A stretch of DNA of 64,000 nt, taken from NCBI RefSeq assembly GCF_006782915.1, contig NZ_VCNP01000044.1, positions 1 through 64,000 of the forward strand, written 5' to 3'. Source of the stretch: Streptomyces calvus (GTDB taxonomy: Bacteria; Actinomycetota; Actinomycetes; Streptomycetales; Streptomycetaceae). Positions 27,601 through 36,068 of the stretch are shown here, one piece after another (the stretch's first letter is position 1; each line of letters begins with the position of its first letter). The position numbers and the translations under genes are program-made. A model generated the notes under the pieces. That model saw only the letters and a program-made list of their open reading frames with translations, ran no database searches and had not been told where the DNA came from.

Positions 27601-29548
27601 CTTCCGGGAGCTGGGCGTGGACACCCAGACCCAGGACTTCACGGTCGTCGGCATCGGCGACATGTCCGGTGACGTGTTCGGCAACGGCATGCTGCTCAGC
27701 GAGCACATCCGCCTGGTCGCCGCCTTCGACCACCGGCACATCTTCATCGACCCGAACCCGGACGCGGCCGTCTCCTACGCCGAGCGCCGCCGCCTGTTCG
27801 AGCTGCCGCGCAGCTCCTGGGCCGACTACAACACCGAGCTGCTGTCGGCGGGCGGCGGGATCTTCCCGCGCAGCGCCAAGGCGATCCCGGTCAACTCCCA
27901 GATCCGCGAGGCGCTCGGCATCGAGCCCGGCGTCACCAAGGTGACCCCGGCCGACCTGATGAAGGCGATCCTCCAGGCGCCGGTGGACCTGCTGTGGAAC
28001 GGCGGCATCGGCACGTACGTCAAGGCGTCCGGCGAGTCCAACGCCGACGTCGGCGACAAGGCCAACGACGCCATCCGCGTCGACGGCAAGGACCTGCGCG
28101 TCAAGGTCGTCGGCGAGGGCGGCAACCTGGGTCTGACCCAGCTCGGCCGGATCGAGTTCGCGCTGCAGGGCGGCCGGATCAACACCGACGCCATCGACAA
28201 CAGCGCGGGCGTGGACACCTCCGACCACGAGGTGAACATCAAGATCCTGCTGAACGGCCTGGTCGCGGACGGCGACATGACGGTCAAGCAGCGCAACAAG
28301 CTGCTCGCCGAGATGACCGACGAGGTCGGCCGTCTGGTGCTGCGCAACAACTACGCGCAGAACACCGCCATCGCCAACGCGCTGGCCCAGTCCAAGGACA
28401 TGCTCCACGCCCAGCAGCGCTTCCTGAAGCACCTGGTGCGCGAGGGCCACCTCGACCGGGCGCTGGAGTTCCTGCCGACCGACCGCCAGATCCGCGAGCG
28501 GCTCGCCTCCGGGCAGGGCCTGACCGGTCCGGAGACGGCCGTGCTGCTGGCGTACACGAAGATCACGGTCGCCGAGGAGCTGCTGCACACCTCGCTGCCC
28601 GACGACCCGTACCTGAAGGTGCTGCTGCACGCCTACTTCCCGACGGCGCTGCGCGAGCAGTTCCCCGACCACATCGACAACCACCCGCTGCGCCGCGAGA
28701 TCACCACGACCGTCCTGGTCAACGACACGGTCAACACGGGCGGTACGACGTACCTGCACCGGCTGCGCGAGGAGACCGGCGCGTCGCTGGAGGAGATCGT
28801 CCGGGCGCAGACCGCGGCCCGCGCGATCTTCCGCTCCTCGGTGGTGTGGGACAGCGTCGAGGCGCTCGACAACAAGGTCGACGCGGAGACCCAGACCCGG
28901 ATCCGGCTGCACTCGCGCCGGCTGGTGGAGCGCGGCACGCGCTGGCTGCTCAACAACCGGCCGCAGCCGCTCCAGCTGAAGGAGACGGTGGACTTCTTCG
29001 CCGAGCGGGTCGAGCAGGTGTGGACGCAGCTGCCGAAGCTGCTGCGCGGCGCGGACCTCGACTGGTACCAGAAGATCTACGACGAGCTCAGCGCCGCCGG
29101 TGTGCCGGACGAGCCGGCCACCCGGGTCGCCGGGTTCTCCTCCGCCTTCCCGACGCTCGACATCGTGTCGGTGGCCGACCGGATGGGCAAGGAGCCGCTG
29201 GACGTCGCCGAGGTGTACTACGACCTCGCCGACCGGCTGCGCATCACCCAGCTGATGGACCGCATCATCGATCTGCCGCGCGCCGACCGCTGGCAGTCCA
29301 TGGCCCGCGCCGCCATCCGCGAGGACCTGTACGCGGCGCACGCCGCGGTGACCGCGGACGTCCTGGCGGAGGGCAACGGCTCGTCGACGCCGCAGCAGCG
29401 GTTCACGGCGTGGGAGCAGAAGAACGCCGCGCTGCTGGGCCGGGCCCGGACCACGCTGGAGGAGATCCACAGCTCCGACGCGTTCGATCTGGCCAACCTG
29501 TCGGTGGCGATGCGGACGATGCGGACCCTGCTGAGGGCGCACTCGTAG
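24620..29548 (+). CDS. NAD-specific glutamate dehydrogenase, 180-kDa class
   Basis: A 1642-residue enzyme of the large NAD-GDH class first described in Streptomyces clavuligerus, which catalyses reversible oxidative deamination of glutamate to 2-oxoglutarate and ammonium. Long N-terminal ACT-like regulatory regions precede the catalytic core, where the substrate-binding segment (KVARGGLRWSDR, then VGAKGGFV with the catalytic Lys) and the Rossmann part (VVGIGDMSGDVFGNG) are clear. ATG 24620 (MQTKLDEAK) is chosen because it follows gaggacc; an in-frame ATG at 24593 would add nine residues. The gene stands alone, ending in a terminator, with a long leader upstream. Confidence 0.96.
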   Translation: MQTKLDEAKAELLDRAARVAENSPAGGKLPTGTTDEGAPDREAVLAFLQRYYLHTAPEDLADRDPVDIFGAAVSHHRLAESRPQGTANVRVHTPTVEENGWTCSHSVVEVVTDDMPFLVDSVTNELTRQGRGIHVVVHPQFVVRRDVTGKLIEVLAAPAGGDLPHDAHVESWIHVEIDRETDRGDLKQITADLLRILSDVREAVEDWGKMRQAATRLAEALPDEPVPADLPAPQVEEARELLRWLADDHFTFLGYREYELREDDSLGAVPGTGLGILRSDPHHATDEGHPVSPSFERLPADARAKAREHKLLVLTKANSRATVHRPSYLDYIGVKKFDADGNVVGERRFLGLFSSAAYTESVRRVPVIRRKVEEVLERAGFSPHSHDGRDLLQILETYPRDELFQTPVGELQPIVTSVLYLQERRRLRLYLRQDEYGRYYSALVYLPRDRYTTGVRLRIIDILKEELGGTSVDFTAWNTESVLSRLHFVVRVPQGTELPELSDADKERIEARLVEAARSWADGFAEALNAEFGEERAAELLRRYSGAFTEGYKADHSPRSAVADLGRLEELDQERDFALSLYEPVGAGPEERRFKIYRKGEAVSLSAVLPVLQRLGVEVVDERPYELRCSDRSVAWIYDFGLRMPRAAGGTDYLGDDARERFQDAFAATWTGKAENDGFNALVLGAGLTWRQAMVLRAYAKYLRQAGSTFSQDYMEDTLRTNVHTTRLLVSLFEARMSPDRQRAGYELVDALLEEVDAALDQVASLDEDRILRSFLTVIKATLRTNFFQEAGDGTPHDYVSMKFDPQAIPDLPAPRPAFEIWVYSPRVEGVHLRFGKVARGGLRWSDRREDFRTEILGLVKAQMVKNTVIVPVGAKGGFVAKQLPDPSVDRDAWMAEGIASYKTFISALLDITDNMVAGEVVPPADVVRHDEDDTYLVVAADKGTATFSDIANEVAESYNFWLGDAFASGGSAGYDHKGMGITARGAWESVKRHFRELGVDTQTQDFTVVGIGDMSGDVFGNGMLLSEHIRLVAAFDHRHIFIDPNPDAAVSYAERRRLFELPRSSWADYNTELLSAGGGIFPRSAKAIPVNSQIREALGIEPGVTKVTPADLMKAILQAPVDLLWNGGIGTYVKASGESNADVGDKANDAIRVDGKDLRVKVVGEGGNLGLTQLGRIEFALQGGRINTDAIDNSAGVDTSDHEVNIKILLNGLVADGDMTVKQRNKLLAEMTDEVGRLVLRNNYAQNTAIANALAQSKDMLHAQQRFLKHLVREGHLDRALEFLPTDRQIRERLASGQGLTGPETAVLLAYTKITVAEELLHTSLPDDPYLKVLLHAYFPTALREQFPDHIDNHPLRREITTTVLVNDTVNTGGTTYLHRLREETGASLEEIVRAQTAARAIFRSSVVWDSVEALDNKVDAETQTRIRLHSRRLVERGTRWLLNNRPQPLQLKETVDFFAERVEQVWTQLPKLLRGADLDWYQKIYDELSAAGVPDEPATRVAGFSSAFPTLDIVSVADRMGKEPLDVAEVYYDLADRLRITQLMDRIIDLPRADRWQSMARAAIREDLYAAHAAVTADVLAEGNGSSTPQQRFTAWEQKNAALLGRARTTLEEIHSSDAFDLANLSVAMRTMRTLLRAHS

Positions 29549-29571
29549 TCCGCCGGTCCGCGGCACGCGGA

Positions 29572-29612
29572 CGAGGGGCGCCCGGGACCGTCGAGGTCCG
29601 GGGCGCCCCTCG
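29572..29612 (+). terminator. Terminator after glutamate dehydrogenase
   Basis: An 18-bp stem with one mismatch (29572-29589 with 29595-29612) around a 5-nt loop, cgaggggcgcc opposite ggcgcccctcg, 23 bp after the stop codon. Confidence 0.82.
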
Positions 29613-29687
29613 CGGCGTTGTGGTGCCTTCAGGTGGGCCTCGGCGGGGAACCGGTGGGGGCGCCCCGTCCACGGTTACCCCTCTCAT

Positions 29688-31205
29688 GTGACTGTCCGAT
29701 TCTCGTCGCCCGTGGTGCCCGGGAGGACCCCCGAGGGCCGCGCCGCCGCCCGTCCCGCCCTCGGCGGGTTCCTGGCCCCGGCCGTCGCCGGACTCGTCCT
29801 CGTCCTGCTCGCCCTGACCGTCGTACGGCTGCCCTGGGCCGGTGACCTGGGCATGCACGCGGCGACCGTGCAGCGTCTGCGGCACAGCCCGCTCGACCCC
29901 GGCAACCCCCTGGTCGACGCCGACACGCCCAGCCCCTACTACTCGCCGTGGACGCTGCTGCTCGGCACGGTCGCCCGGCTCACCGGACTGCCGGTGTTCG
30001 CGGTGCTGCGCCTGGCCGCCGCGGCCGCACTGGTGCTGCTGGTGACGGGCGTGTGGCGGTACGTGCGGACACTGAGCGCGCACCGGGCAGCGCCCGCGCT
30101 CGCCCTGCTGAGCCTGCTGCTGCTGTGGGGCACGACACCGTTCCTGTGGAGCGGATTCCTCGGACTGCACTCGCTCGCCCTGACGGTTGCCTACCCGAGC
30201 ACCTTCACCCTCGGGCTTGCCTTCCACTTCTGGGCGTGGCTGACGCGGGCGCTGCGCGGTGCCGCCGGATGGGGGGTGTGGCCGGCGCTGGGGGTGCTGT
30301 GGGCGGTGATCCTGCTCTGCCACCAGTTCTCCGGGGCGGTGGCCACGGTGGGCGCGGCCGCCGCGTTCGTCGGGGCCCGGCCCGGGCGTGCGGTGCTGCT
30401 GCGGGCCGCCACCGCTCTGCCGGCGGCGGTCGCGGTGCTGTGGGCGTGGCCCTACTACGACTTCTTCGCGCTGACCGGCGCGGGCGACGGCCTGGAGTCG
30501 ATACACCGGGTGCTGTACGGGCACCCGGTGGCACGGTACGGGCTGGTGCTGCTCGGCGTGGCCGCGCTGGTCCCGCGGTGGCGGCGCGACCACCGCGACC
30601 CGCTGGTGGTCTTCTTCGTCCTGGGGACGCTGCTGGTCTCGGCGGGCTGGCTGAGCGGCCACTACACCTGGGGACGGGCGCTGTCCGCGGCGGTGATCCC
30701 CGCCCAGCTCGCGGTGGCACTGGAGGCGTTCGCGGCGGTGCGGCGCCGGTCGCGGGCCTGCTGGGCGGCCCTGCTCACCGCGGCCCTGCTGCTCGGCGGT
30801 TGGGCGCAGGCGGGAGCGGTCGGATACGTGGTGCCGCGCTCCGCCCTGCCGCAGGTGCTGGAGGACAGGTACCGGCCGCCGTGGCCGGGCTACCGCTGGA
30901 TCACGCCGTACGTGCACTACGGCGACGTCGTCATGGCCGAGGGCCGCCCGGCCCGGCAGATCCCGGCGTACGGCCCCTACACGGTCGCGCCCGGCTACCC
31001 GGACTTCTTCCTCCCGGACGAGCGGCGGCGCACGGCGGTCACCGGGCGGTACTTCGCGGAGCGGACACCGCCGTCCGAGCGGCGGCGGATGGAGCGGGAG
31101 TACGGGGTGCGGTGGGTGGTGGACCGGACCGGCGCCCTGGACGACACGGGGCTGCGGGCGGTGGCGCGCGGCCCGGACGGCCAGGTGCTCTACCGGGTGC
31201 CGTGA
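29688..31205 (+). CDS. Polytopic membrane protein, GT-C-like (paralogue 1)
   Basis: A 505-residue integral membrane protein with about ten helices and a hydrophilic C-terminal ~100 residues predicted outside. It shares many motifs in order with the protein at 40672-42204: SPYYSP, RLTGL, a WPYYDFFAL/WPYFDVFAL segment, the HR-LY motif, RDPLV, and SGHYT-GR. Multi-helix proteins with an early acidic loop (here GDLGMHAATVQRL) and a large outer C-terminal domain resemble GT-C glycosyltransferases that use polyprenyl-phosphate sugars; that activity is inferred, not shown. GTG at 29688 is seven bases after a weak -10-like TTACCC. It converges with the glycosyltransferase gene on its right. Confidence 0.8.
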   Translation: MTVRFSSPVVPGRTPEGRAAARPALGGFLAPAVAGLVLVLLALTVVRLPWAGDLGMHAATVQRLRHSPLDPGNPLVDADTPSPYYSPWTLLLGTVARLTGLPVFAVLRLAAAAALVLLVTGVWRYVRTLSAHRAAPALALLSLLLLWGTTPFLWSGFLGLHSLALTVAYPSTFTLGLAFHFWAWLTRALRGAAGWGVWPALGVLWAVILLCHQFSGAVATVGAAAAFVGARPGRAVLLRAATALPAAVAVLWAWPYYDFFALTGAGDGLESIHRVLYGHPVARYGLVLLGVAALVPRWRRDHRDPLVVFFVLGTLLVSAGWLSGHYTWGRALSAAVIPAQLAVALEAFAAVRRRSRACWAALLTAALLLGGWAQAGAVGYVVPRSALPQVLEDRYRPPWPGYRWITPYVHYGDVVMAEGRPARQIPAYGPYTVAPGYPDFFLPDERRRTAVTGRYFAERTPPSERRRMEREYGVRWVVDRTGALDDTGLRAVARGPDGQVLYRVP

Positions 31206-31218
31206 GCCGCGCCCGCCG

Positions 31219-32892
31219 TCACCGCAGCGCGCTCGCCACCAGGCGGGCCGCCCTGCGCACCCGCGGCCGGGCCAGCCGGCGCACCACCGGGCGCACCACG
31301 GCGCCGGTGGCGCCCACCGGTTCCCAGCGCAGCTGGAGCCGGCCCGGGATGTGGCCCTCCGGCTCGACGGTGAGCCGGTGCGGACAGGTTCCCGAGCGGT
31401 AGGGGATGCGGGCGGTCAGCGGCGGGAAGTCGAGCGGCGCCAGCAGGACCCCCTGGTTGACCCGGCCCCCGCAGGTGAGGCGGACCACCGGATGGCGCAC
31501 CCCCGCGAAGCCGTGCAGCGGCAGCCGGGCCGCCGCCGCGTCGAGGCGGACCGTGCCTTCGAAGACGCCCGGGGAGACGGGGGAGAGCCGGAAGGGGACG
31601 GTGAGCCGGCGCCGGCCGGGCGAGACGATAAGGCTCGCGCGCTGCGGGCCGACCGGGAGGCGCAGGGCCGGGTCGTAGGTGCGCACGGTCAGGTCGAGGC
31701 AGGCACCGGGGCCGCGGCCGATCGTGGTGATCTCGTGGCGGAACCGGGCGGCGAAGAACGGGACGGTGTCCAGGTCCAGTTCGGACAGGTCCAGCTCTCG
31801 GCGGGCGTCGGCGGACTCGGGCACGCGCCCGCCCCAGTAGACGCGGCCGTCCGCGTCCGTGGCGACCTGCCGCGGGGCGACGGCGTGCCCGAGTCCCCGG
31901 GCGGCCAGCCGCGCCTCGGCCGGCCGCCGGTCGCGGACGAGCTGGAGCACGACCCGTTCGGTGCGCGGCAGCCGGGCGTACGCGCCGGGCGACAGGGTCG
32001 CCAGGTACGGGTTGACCAGGTCCGCGAAGGTGTCCAGCCACTCGTCGTCCCGGTAGGGCAGGTCGCCCGCGTACATCCGGAAGTCGTGCTTGAGGAACTT
32101 GTGGTCCTTGTCCTCGCGCAGCGCCGCGTGCCCGCTCTCCACCAGGAAGGCGTCGATCAGGCGCTGGACGTGGATCCGGTCGCGGACGTTGGTCAGCAGA
32201 TGCCGCTGGTTGGAGATGGACGCCGCGCCGGAGGACGCGTACGGGGCGACGTACCAGAGGTACACCGGCTCCGGTACGACGGTGAACCGCTTGGCCAGGC
32301 AGTACGCCTGCGCCGAGAACAGCTGGTCCTCGTAGTGGATGCCCTCGGGGAAGCGCAGGTCGTAGCGGTCGAGGAAGGCACGGGCGTACATCTTGCTGGT
32401 CGACAGGTGCTCGAAGAACAGCCGGGGGTCGTCCTCGATGCCGTCCAGGGTGCGGCGCTCGCGCACCAGGTGCGGCATCCAGGTGGAGCGCCGGCCGGTG
32501 TCGACCCGGATCCGCCGCACCGCGCCCATCGCGAAGTCGATCTCGCGTTCGCGGTGCGCGGCCAGCAGCAGTTCCACCGCGTCGGCGGGCAGTTCGTCGT
32601 CGCTGTCGAGGAACATCAGGTACGGCGCCCGCGCGATCTCCAGGGCGCGGTTGCGCGGCGCGCTGCACCCGCCGCTGTTCTCCGGCAGCCGCAGGTAGCG
32701 GATCCGCGGGTCGCGGGCGGCCAGGTGCCGCGCCACCCGGGGCGTGTCGTCCGTGGAGTGGTCGTCGCTGATGACGATCTCCAGGTTCCGGTGGGTCTGG
32801 CGGCGGACGGACTCGACGGCGCGGGGCAGCCGTCCGGCGTCGTTGTAGACGATCACGGTGACGGTGACGTCGGGGGTGGCGGCGGTGGTCAT
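31219..32892 (-). CDS. GT2 glycosyltransferase with C-terminal beta-rich domain
   Basis: A 557-residue cytosolic GT-A glycosyltransferase of family 2. The nucleotide-sugar motifs are intact: SDDHSTDD, NSGGCSAPRNRAL and the metal-binding FLDSDDELP; a likely catalytic acidic motif GIHYEDQ follows. After about residue 330 come ~220 residues predicted as beta-strands, with no family I recognise; a similar tail is present in the GT2 gene at 37855. The ATG overlaps the stop of the upstream fusion gene by four bases (ATGA), so both are translated together and probably modify or extend one wall polymer. Confidence 0.88.
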   Translation of the reverse strand: MTTAATPDVTVTVIVYNDAGRLPRAVESVRRQTHRNLEIVISDDHSTDDTPRVARHLAARDPRIRYLRLPENSGGCSAPRNRALEIARAPYLMFLDSDDELPADAVELLLAAHREREIDFAMGAVRRIRVDTGRRSTWMPHLVRERRTLDGIEDDPRLFFEHLSTSKMYARAFLDRYDLRFPEGIHYEDQLFSAQAYCLAKRFTVVPEPVYLWYVAPYASSGAASISNQRHLLTNVRDRIHVQRLIDAFLVESGHAALREDKDHKFLKHDFRMYAGDLPYRDDEWLDTFADLVNPYLATLSPGAYARLPRTERVVLQLVRDRRPAEARLAARGLGHAVAPRQVATDADGRVYWGGRVPESADARRELDLSELDLDTVPFFAARFRHEITTIGRGPGACLDLTVRTYDPALRLPVGPQRASLIVSPGRRRLTVPFRLSPVSPGVFEGTVRLDAAAARLPLHGFAGVRHPVVRLTCGGRVNQGVLLAPLDFPPLTARIPYRSGTCPHRLTVEPEGHIPGRLQLRWEPVGATGAVVRPVVRRLARPRVRRAARLVASALR

Positions 32893-35084
32893 GACGGGCA
32901 CGCCTCCTCGGGGCTCGGCGCCGGGGTGCGCTGCTCGACCGGCAGTACGGGGGGCAGCGACGCCTCGTCCTGGCCGAGGAAGACCCTGCGGACGACGCGT
33001 TCGGCGGCGCGGCCGTCGTCGTACTCGCAGAACCGGCGCCGGAAGGCGGCCCGCGCCTTCGCCGCGCGGTCGTCGCGCCAGGCGTCGGTGGTGAGGATCT
33101 CGGTGAGCTCCTCCTGGGTGCGGGCCACCGGGCCGGGCGCCTCGGCCATCAGGTCGAAGTAGACGCCGCGCGTGATGCGGTACGTCTCCCAGTCGTCGGC
33201 GTGGATGATCAGCGGCCGGTCGAGGTTCGCGTAGTCGAACATGATCGACGAGTAGTCGGTGACCAGGGCGTCCGCGGCCAGGCACAGCTCCTCGACCGGG
33301 TCGTAGGAGGAGACGTCCAGGACGCGGCCGGAGCGGCGCAGGCCGGCCGGCGGGCCGCCGCCGTCGTAGAAGTAGTGGCCGCGCACCAGCAGGACGGTGT
33401 CCTCGCCGAGCCGGTCGGCGAGCGCGGCCAGGTCCAGGCGCGGCGTCCAGCCGGCCTCGTAGTCGCGGTGCGTGGGCGCGTACAGCACGGCGCGCCGGCC
33501 GGGCGGGATGCCGAGGCGTGCGCGGATCGCGCGGACGTCCTCGGCGCCGGCCGTGTAGTAGACGTCGTTGCGCGGATAGCCGTGGTCGAGCGAGACGTAG
33601 CGGGACGGGTAGGCCCGCTGCCACATGCGGGTGGTGTGGCTGTTGGCGGAGATGCTGTAGTCCCACTTGTCGACGCGGTCCAGCAGCGCGGCGAAGTCCA
33701 GCCCCTGGGCGGCGGCCGGGTGTGCCAGCTGGTCCAGGCCCATGCGCTTGAGCGGGGTGCCGTGGTGGGTCTGGAGGTGGACTGCGTCGGGCCGTTTGAC
33801 CACCGCGTTCGGGAAGTTGACGTTGTTGACCAGGTATTTCGCGGTGGCGATCACCTCCGCGTAGCGGCGGGTGCCGGGGACGACGTGGTCGGTGCCGGGC
33901 GGCAGCAGGGCCACGTTCTCGGCGGTCACCACCCACACCGGGTGGATGTCCGGGGCGAGTTCGGCGAGCTTCGCGGCGATCGCGGCCGGGTTGCAGGCGA
34001 CACCGCGGTTCCAGTAGGCGGCGAACACCGCCAGCTGCGGGTCGACCGGGCGGTGCAGGGCCAGGCGGTACTGCTGGTCGCGGACCCGGGCGGCGAGCCG
34101 GTGCCGGCCGGTGCGCACCGTGGAACGCACGGCGCGGCGGGCGTGGTTGGCGTGCTGGAAGGCGCGGTACCTGGTGTAGGCGCCCTCTTCGAGGAGGGCG
34201 CGGCGGACGCCTTCGGGGCCGGCCGGACGCCGGTAGCCGTCGGGGCGGCGGCGCAGGGCGGCGGTCGAGGCGCGGTGGAAGAACTCCCGGGCCACGGCGT
34301 CGGGCATGCCGCCGCGGGCGAAGGTGCGCAGGCAGTCGCGGACCATGATCTCGTAGAGCACGGTGTGGACGGCGGGCCGTTCGCGGGCCAGGTCGAGGAG
34401 GCTCTCGTAGCGGTCGATCAGGGCGTACCGCTGTTCGGCGGTGACCGGCGGGAGGGCCGCGGACCGCAGCCGCCGGTCCTCCAGGGCGACGTGCGGCAGG
34501 CAGGCGACGCGGTCGGCGAGCAGCAGGGCGGCGAGCGCCGCGTGCGCCTCGTCGTCGGAGCCGAGCCGGGCGCGGTGGGCCCGCCAGAAGGCGGCGCGCA
34601 GGACGCGCGTGCCGAGCAGCGGGGTCAGGCGCAGCAGACGGGCGCTGTCGTCGAGCGCGAGGTCGGCCCGGCCCGCGCGGGCGAGCAGCGGGCCGTCCGG
34701 CGAGGGCAGGCCCGCGCTGCGCCAGGTGCTGCGGACGTGGTCGACGAGCAGGACGTCGACCGGGTCCGGCAGCGCGGCGAGACGTTCGGCGACCGTGTGC
34801 GGGCCGGCGGCCGGCAGGCCGTCCTTGGCGTGGACGAAGTGCAGCCAGCGGCCGGCGGCCCGCTCCGCGCCGGCCGCCCGGGCCGCCGCGTCGCCGGTGC
34901 CGTCGGGCAGGGGAACCACCTGGACGTAGGGGGAGTGGCGCTCCGCGGTGCGGCGGGCCCAGTCGCCGACGGCGGCGACGACGATCTCGACGTCCGGCAG
35001 CGGCCGGGCGGCCATGGAGTCGAGGAGACCGGTCAGATGGTCCTGGGTGTTCGGCCCGTGGACGATGACGCTGAGCTCGGGCAT
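32889..35084 (-). CDS. CDP-glycerol glycerophosphotransferase with degenerate GT2 domain (fusion 1)
   Basis: 731 residues. The N-terminal ~330 residues align with a GT2 domain but lack its hallmarks: the Asp-rich VDD/DSDD motifs are replaced by VVAAVGD and HAKDG. The C-terminal ~370 residues are a Glyphos_transf domain (TagB/TagF type) with the hallmarks intact: THHGTPLKRMG, GYPRNDVYY, PTHRDYEAG, RGHYFYD and TDYSSIMFDYANLDRP. TagF-type enzymes transfer polyol-phosphate from CDP-alcohols to a lipid-linked wall polymer at the inner membrane face. It starts 135 bp after tagH, behind a palindrome at 35129-35159, and is coupled to the next GT2 gene. Confidence 0.9.
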   Translation of the reverse strand: MPELSVIVHGPNTQDHLTGLLDSMAARPLPDVEIVVAAVGDWARRTAERHSPYVQVVPLPDGTGDAAARAAGAERAAGRWLHFVHAKDGLPAAGPHTVAERLAALPDPVDVLLVDHVRSTWRSAGLPSPDGPLLARAGRADLALDDSARLLRLTPLLGTRVLRAAFWRAHRARLGSDDEAHAALAALLLADRVACLPHVALEDRRLRSAALPPVTAEQRYALIDRYESLLDLARERPAVHTVLYEIMVRDCLRTFARGGMPDAVAREFFHRASTAALRRRPDGYRRPAGPEGVRRALLEEGAYTRYRAFQHANHARRAVRSTVRTGRHRLAARVRDQQYRLALHRPVDPQLAVFAAYWNRGVACNPAAIAAKLAELAPDIHPVWVVTAENVALLPPGTDHVVPGTRRYAEVIATAKYLVNNVNFPNAVVKRPDAVHLQTHHGTPLKRMGLDQLAHPAAAQGLDFAALLDRVDKWDYSISANSHTTRMWQRAYPSRYVSLDHGYPRNDVYYTAGAEDVRAIRARLGIPPGRRAVLYAPTHRDYEAGWTPRLDLAALADRLGEDTVLLVRGHYFYDGGGPPAGLRRSGRVLDVSSYDPVEELCLAADALVTDYSSIMFDYANLDRPLIIHADDWETYRITRGVYFDLMAEAPGPVARTQEELTEILTTDAWRDDRAAKARAAFRRRFCEYDDGRAAERVVRRVFLGQDEASLPPVLPVEQRTPAPSPEEACPS

Positions 35085-35128
35085 CGCGGGGCTCCCTCAC
35101 CTTCTCGTCGCCGCTTCGGGTGAAACCT

Positions 35129-35159
35129 CTTCGGTCATATTGGCACCAATACGACGAAG
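35129..35159 (-). promoter_or_regulatory. Bipartite palindrome upstream of fusion 1
   Basis: An AT-rich inner palindrome tattgg-ca-ccaata (35138-35151) is nested in outer arms cttcg (35129-35133) and cgaag (35155-35159), 45-75 bp upstream of the fusion-1 start. The symmetry and base composition stand out from the surrounding high-GC DNA and suggest a regulator binding site; no regulator is identified. Confidence 0.5.
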
Positions 35160-35219
35160 CGGCCGCGGGGACGCGCGGGCGTGGGCCTCGCGGAGGAACG
35201 GAACCCCCGCATCCTTCGC

Positions 35220-36068
35220 TCAGGCGTGCGCCTTCGGTTTCGGGGCCGGTTTGGCGGGCTTGGCGGCCTTGGCGGCCTTGTCCGTGCCGCCGGTGAACTT
35301 CTCGTACTCCTGGAGCACCTCTTCGGTCGGCCCGTCCATGCGCAGTTCGCCGCGCTCCAGCCACAGCACGCGGTCGCAGGTGTCGCGGATGGACTTGTTG
35401 TTGTGGCTGACCAGGAAGACCGTGCCGGCCCGCTTGCGCAGCTCCCGGATGCGGGCCTCGGAGCGCTTCTGGAAGGAGCGGTCGCCGGTGGCCAGCGCCT
35501 CGTCGACGAGCAGGACGTCGTGGTCCTTGGCGGCGGCGATGGAGAAGCGCAGCCGGGCGGCCATGCCGGAGGAGTAGGTGCGCATCGGCAGGGTGATGAA
35601 GTCGCCCTTGTCGTTGATGCCGGAGAAGTCGACGATCTCCTGGTAGCGGGACTTGATCTCCTCGCGGGACATGCCCATGGCCAGGCCGCCGAGGTGGACG
35701 TTGCGCTCGCCGGTCAGGTCGCGCATCAGCGCGGCGTTGACGCCGAGCAGGGAGGGCTGGCCGTCGGTGTAGATGCGGCCGTTCTCCACGGGGAGCAGGC
35801 CGGCGACGGCCTTGAGCAGGGTCGACTTGCCGGAGCCGTTGGTGCCGATCAGCCCGATCGCCTCGCCCCGGTACGCCACGAACGACACGTTGCGCACGGC
35901 GTGCACCCGGCGCACGCCGGAGGCCTTCTCGGTCTGCTTGCGGCGCAGCATGCGGTTGAGGGCGGCGGTGGCGGAGCCGCGTCCGGCGCCGGTGCCGTTG
36001 ACCCGGTAGACGATGTCGACGCCGTCGGCGATGACGGTGGGGATCTTCTCGTCGGTGTGCTCAGCCAC
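35220..36068 (-). CDS. tagH: Teichoic-acid-type polysaccharide exporter ATPase
   Basis: A 282-residue ABC ATPase of the TagH/Wzt class. Walker A is GTNGSGKST (residues 75-83), the signature is YSSGMAARL, Walker B is VLLVDEAL, and the H-loop is VSHNN. A Lys/Pro/Ala-rich tail (about 25 residues) ends the protein. It pairs with the permease encoded just upstream, overlapping it by 8 bp, and energises transfer of lipid-linked wall glycopolymer to the outer membrane face. The neighbouring polymerase genes support that substrate. Confidence 0.93.
   Translation of the reverse strand: MAEHTDEKIPTVIADGVDIVYRVNGTGAGRGSATAALNRMLRRKQTEKASGVRRVHAVRNVSFVAYRGEAIGLIGTNGSGKSTLLKAVAGLLPVENGRIYTDGQPSLLGVNAALMRDLTGERNVHLGGLAMGMSREEIKSRYQEIVDFSGINDKGDFITLPMRTYSSGMAARLRFSIAAAKDHDVLLVDEALATGDRSFQKRSEARIRELRKRAGTVFLVSHNNKSIRDTCDRVLWLERGELRMDGPTEEVLQEYEKFTGGTDKAAKAAKPAKPAPKPKAHA

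Noticed and set aside
24704..29566. 1620-codon open frame antisense to the glutamate dehydrogenase
   Set aside because: Same high-GC artefact; no domain or start signal, and the plus-strand enzyme is full length.
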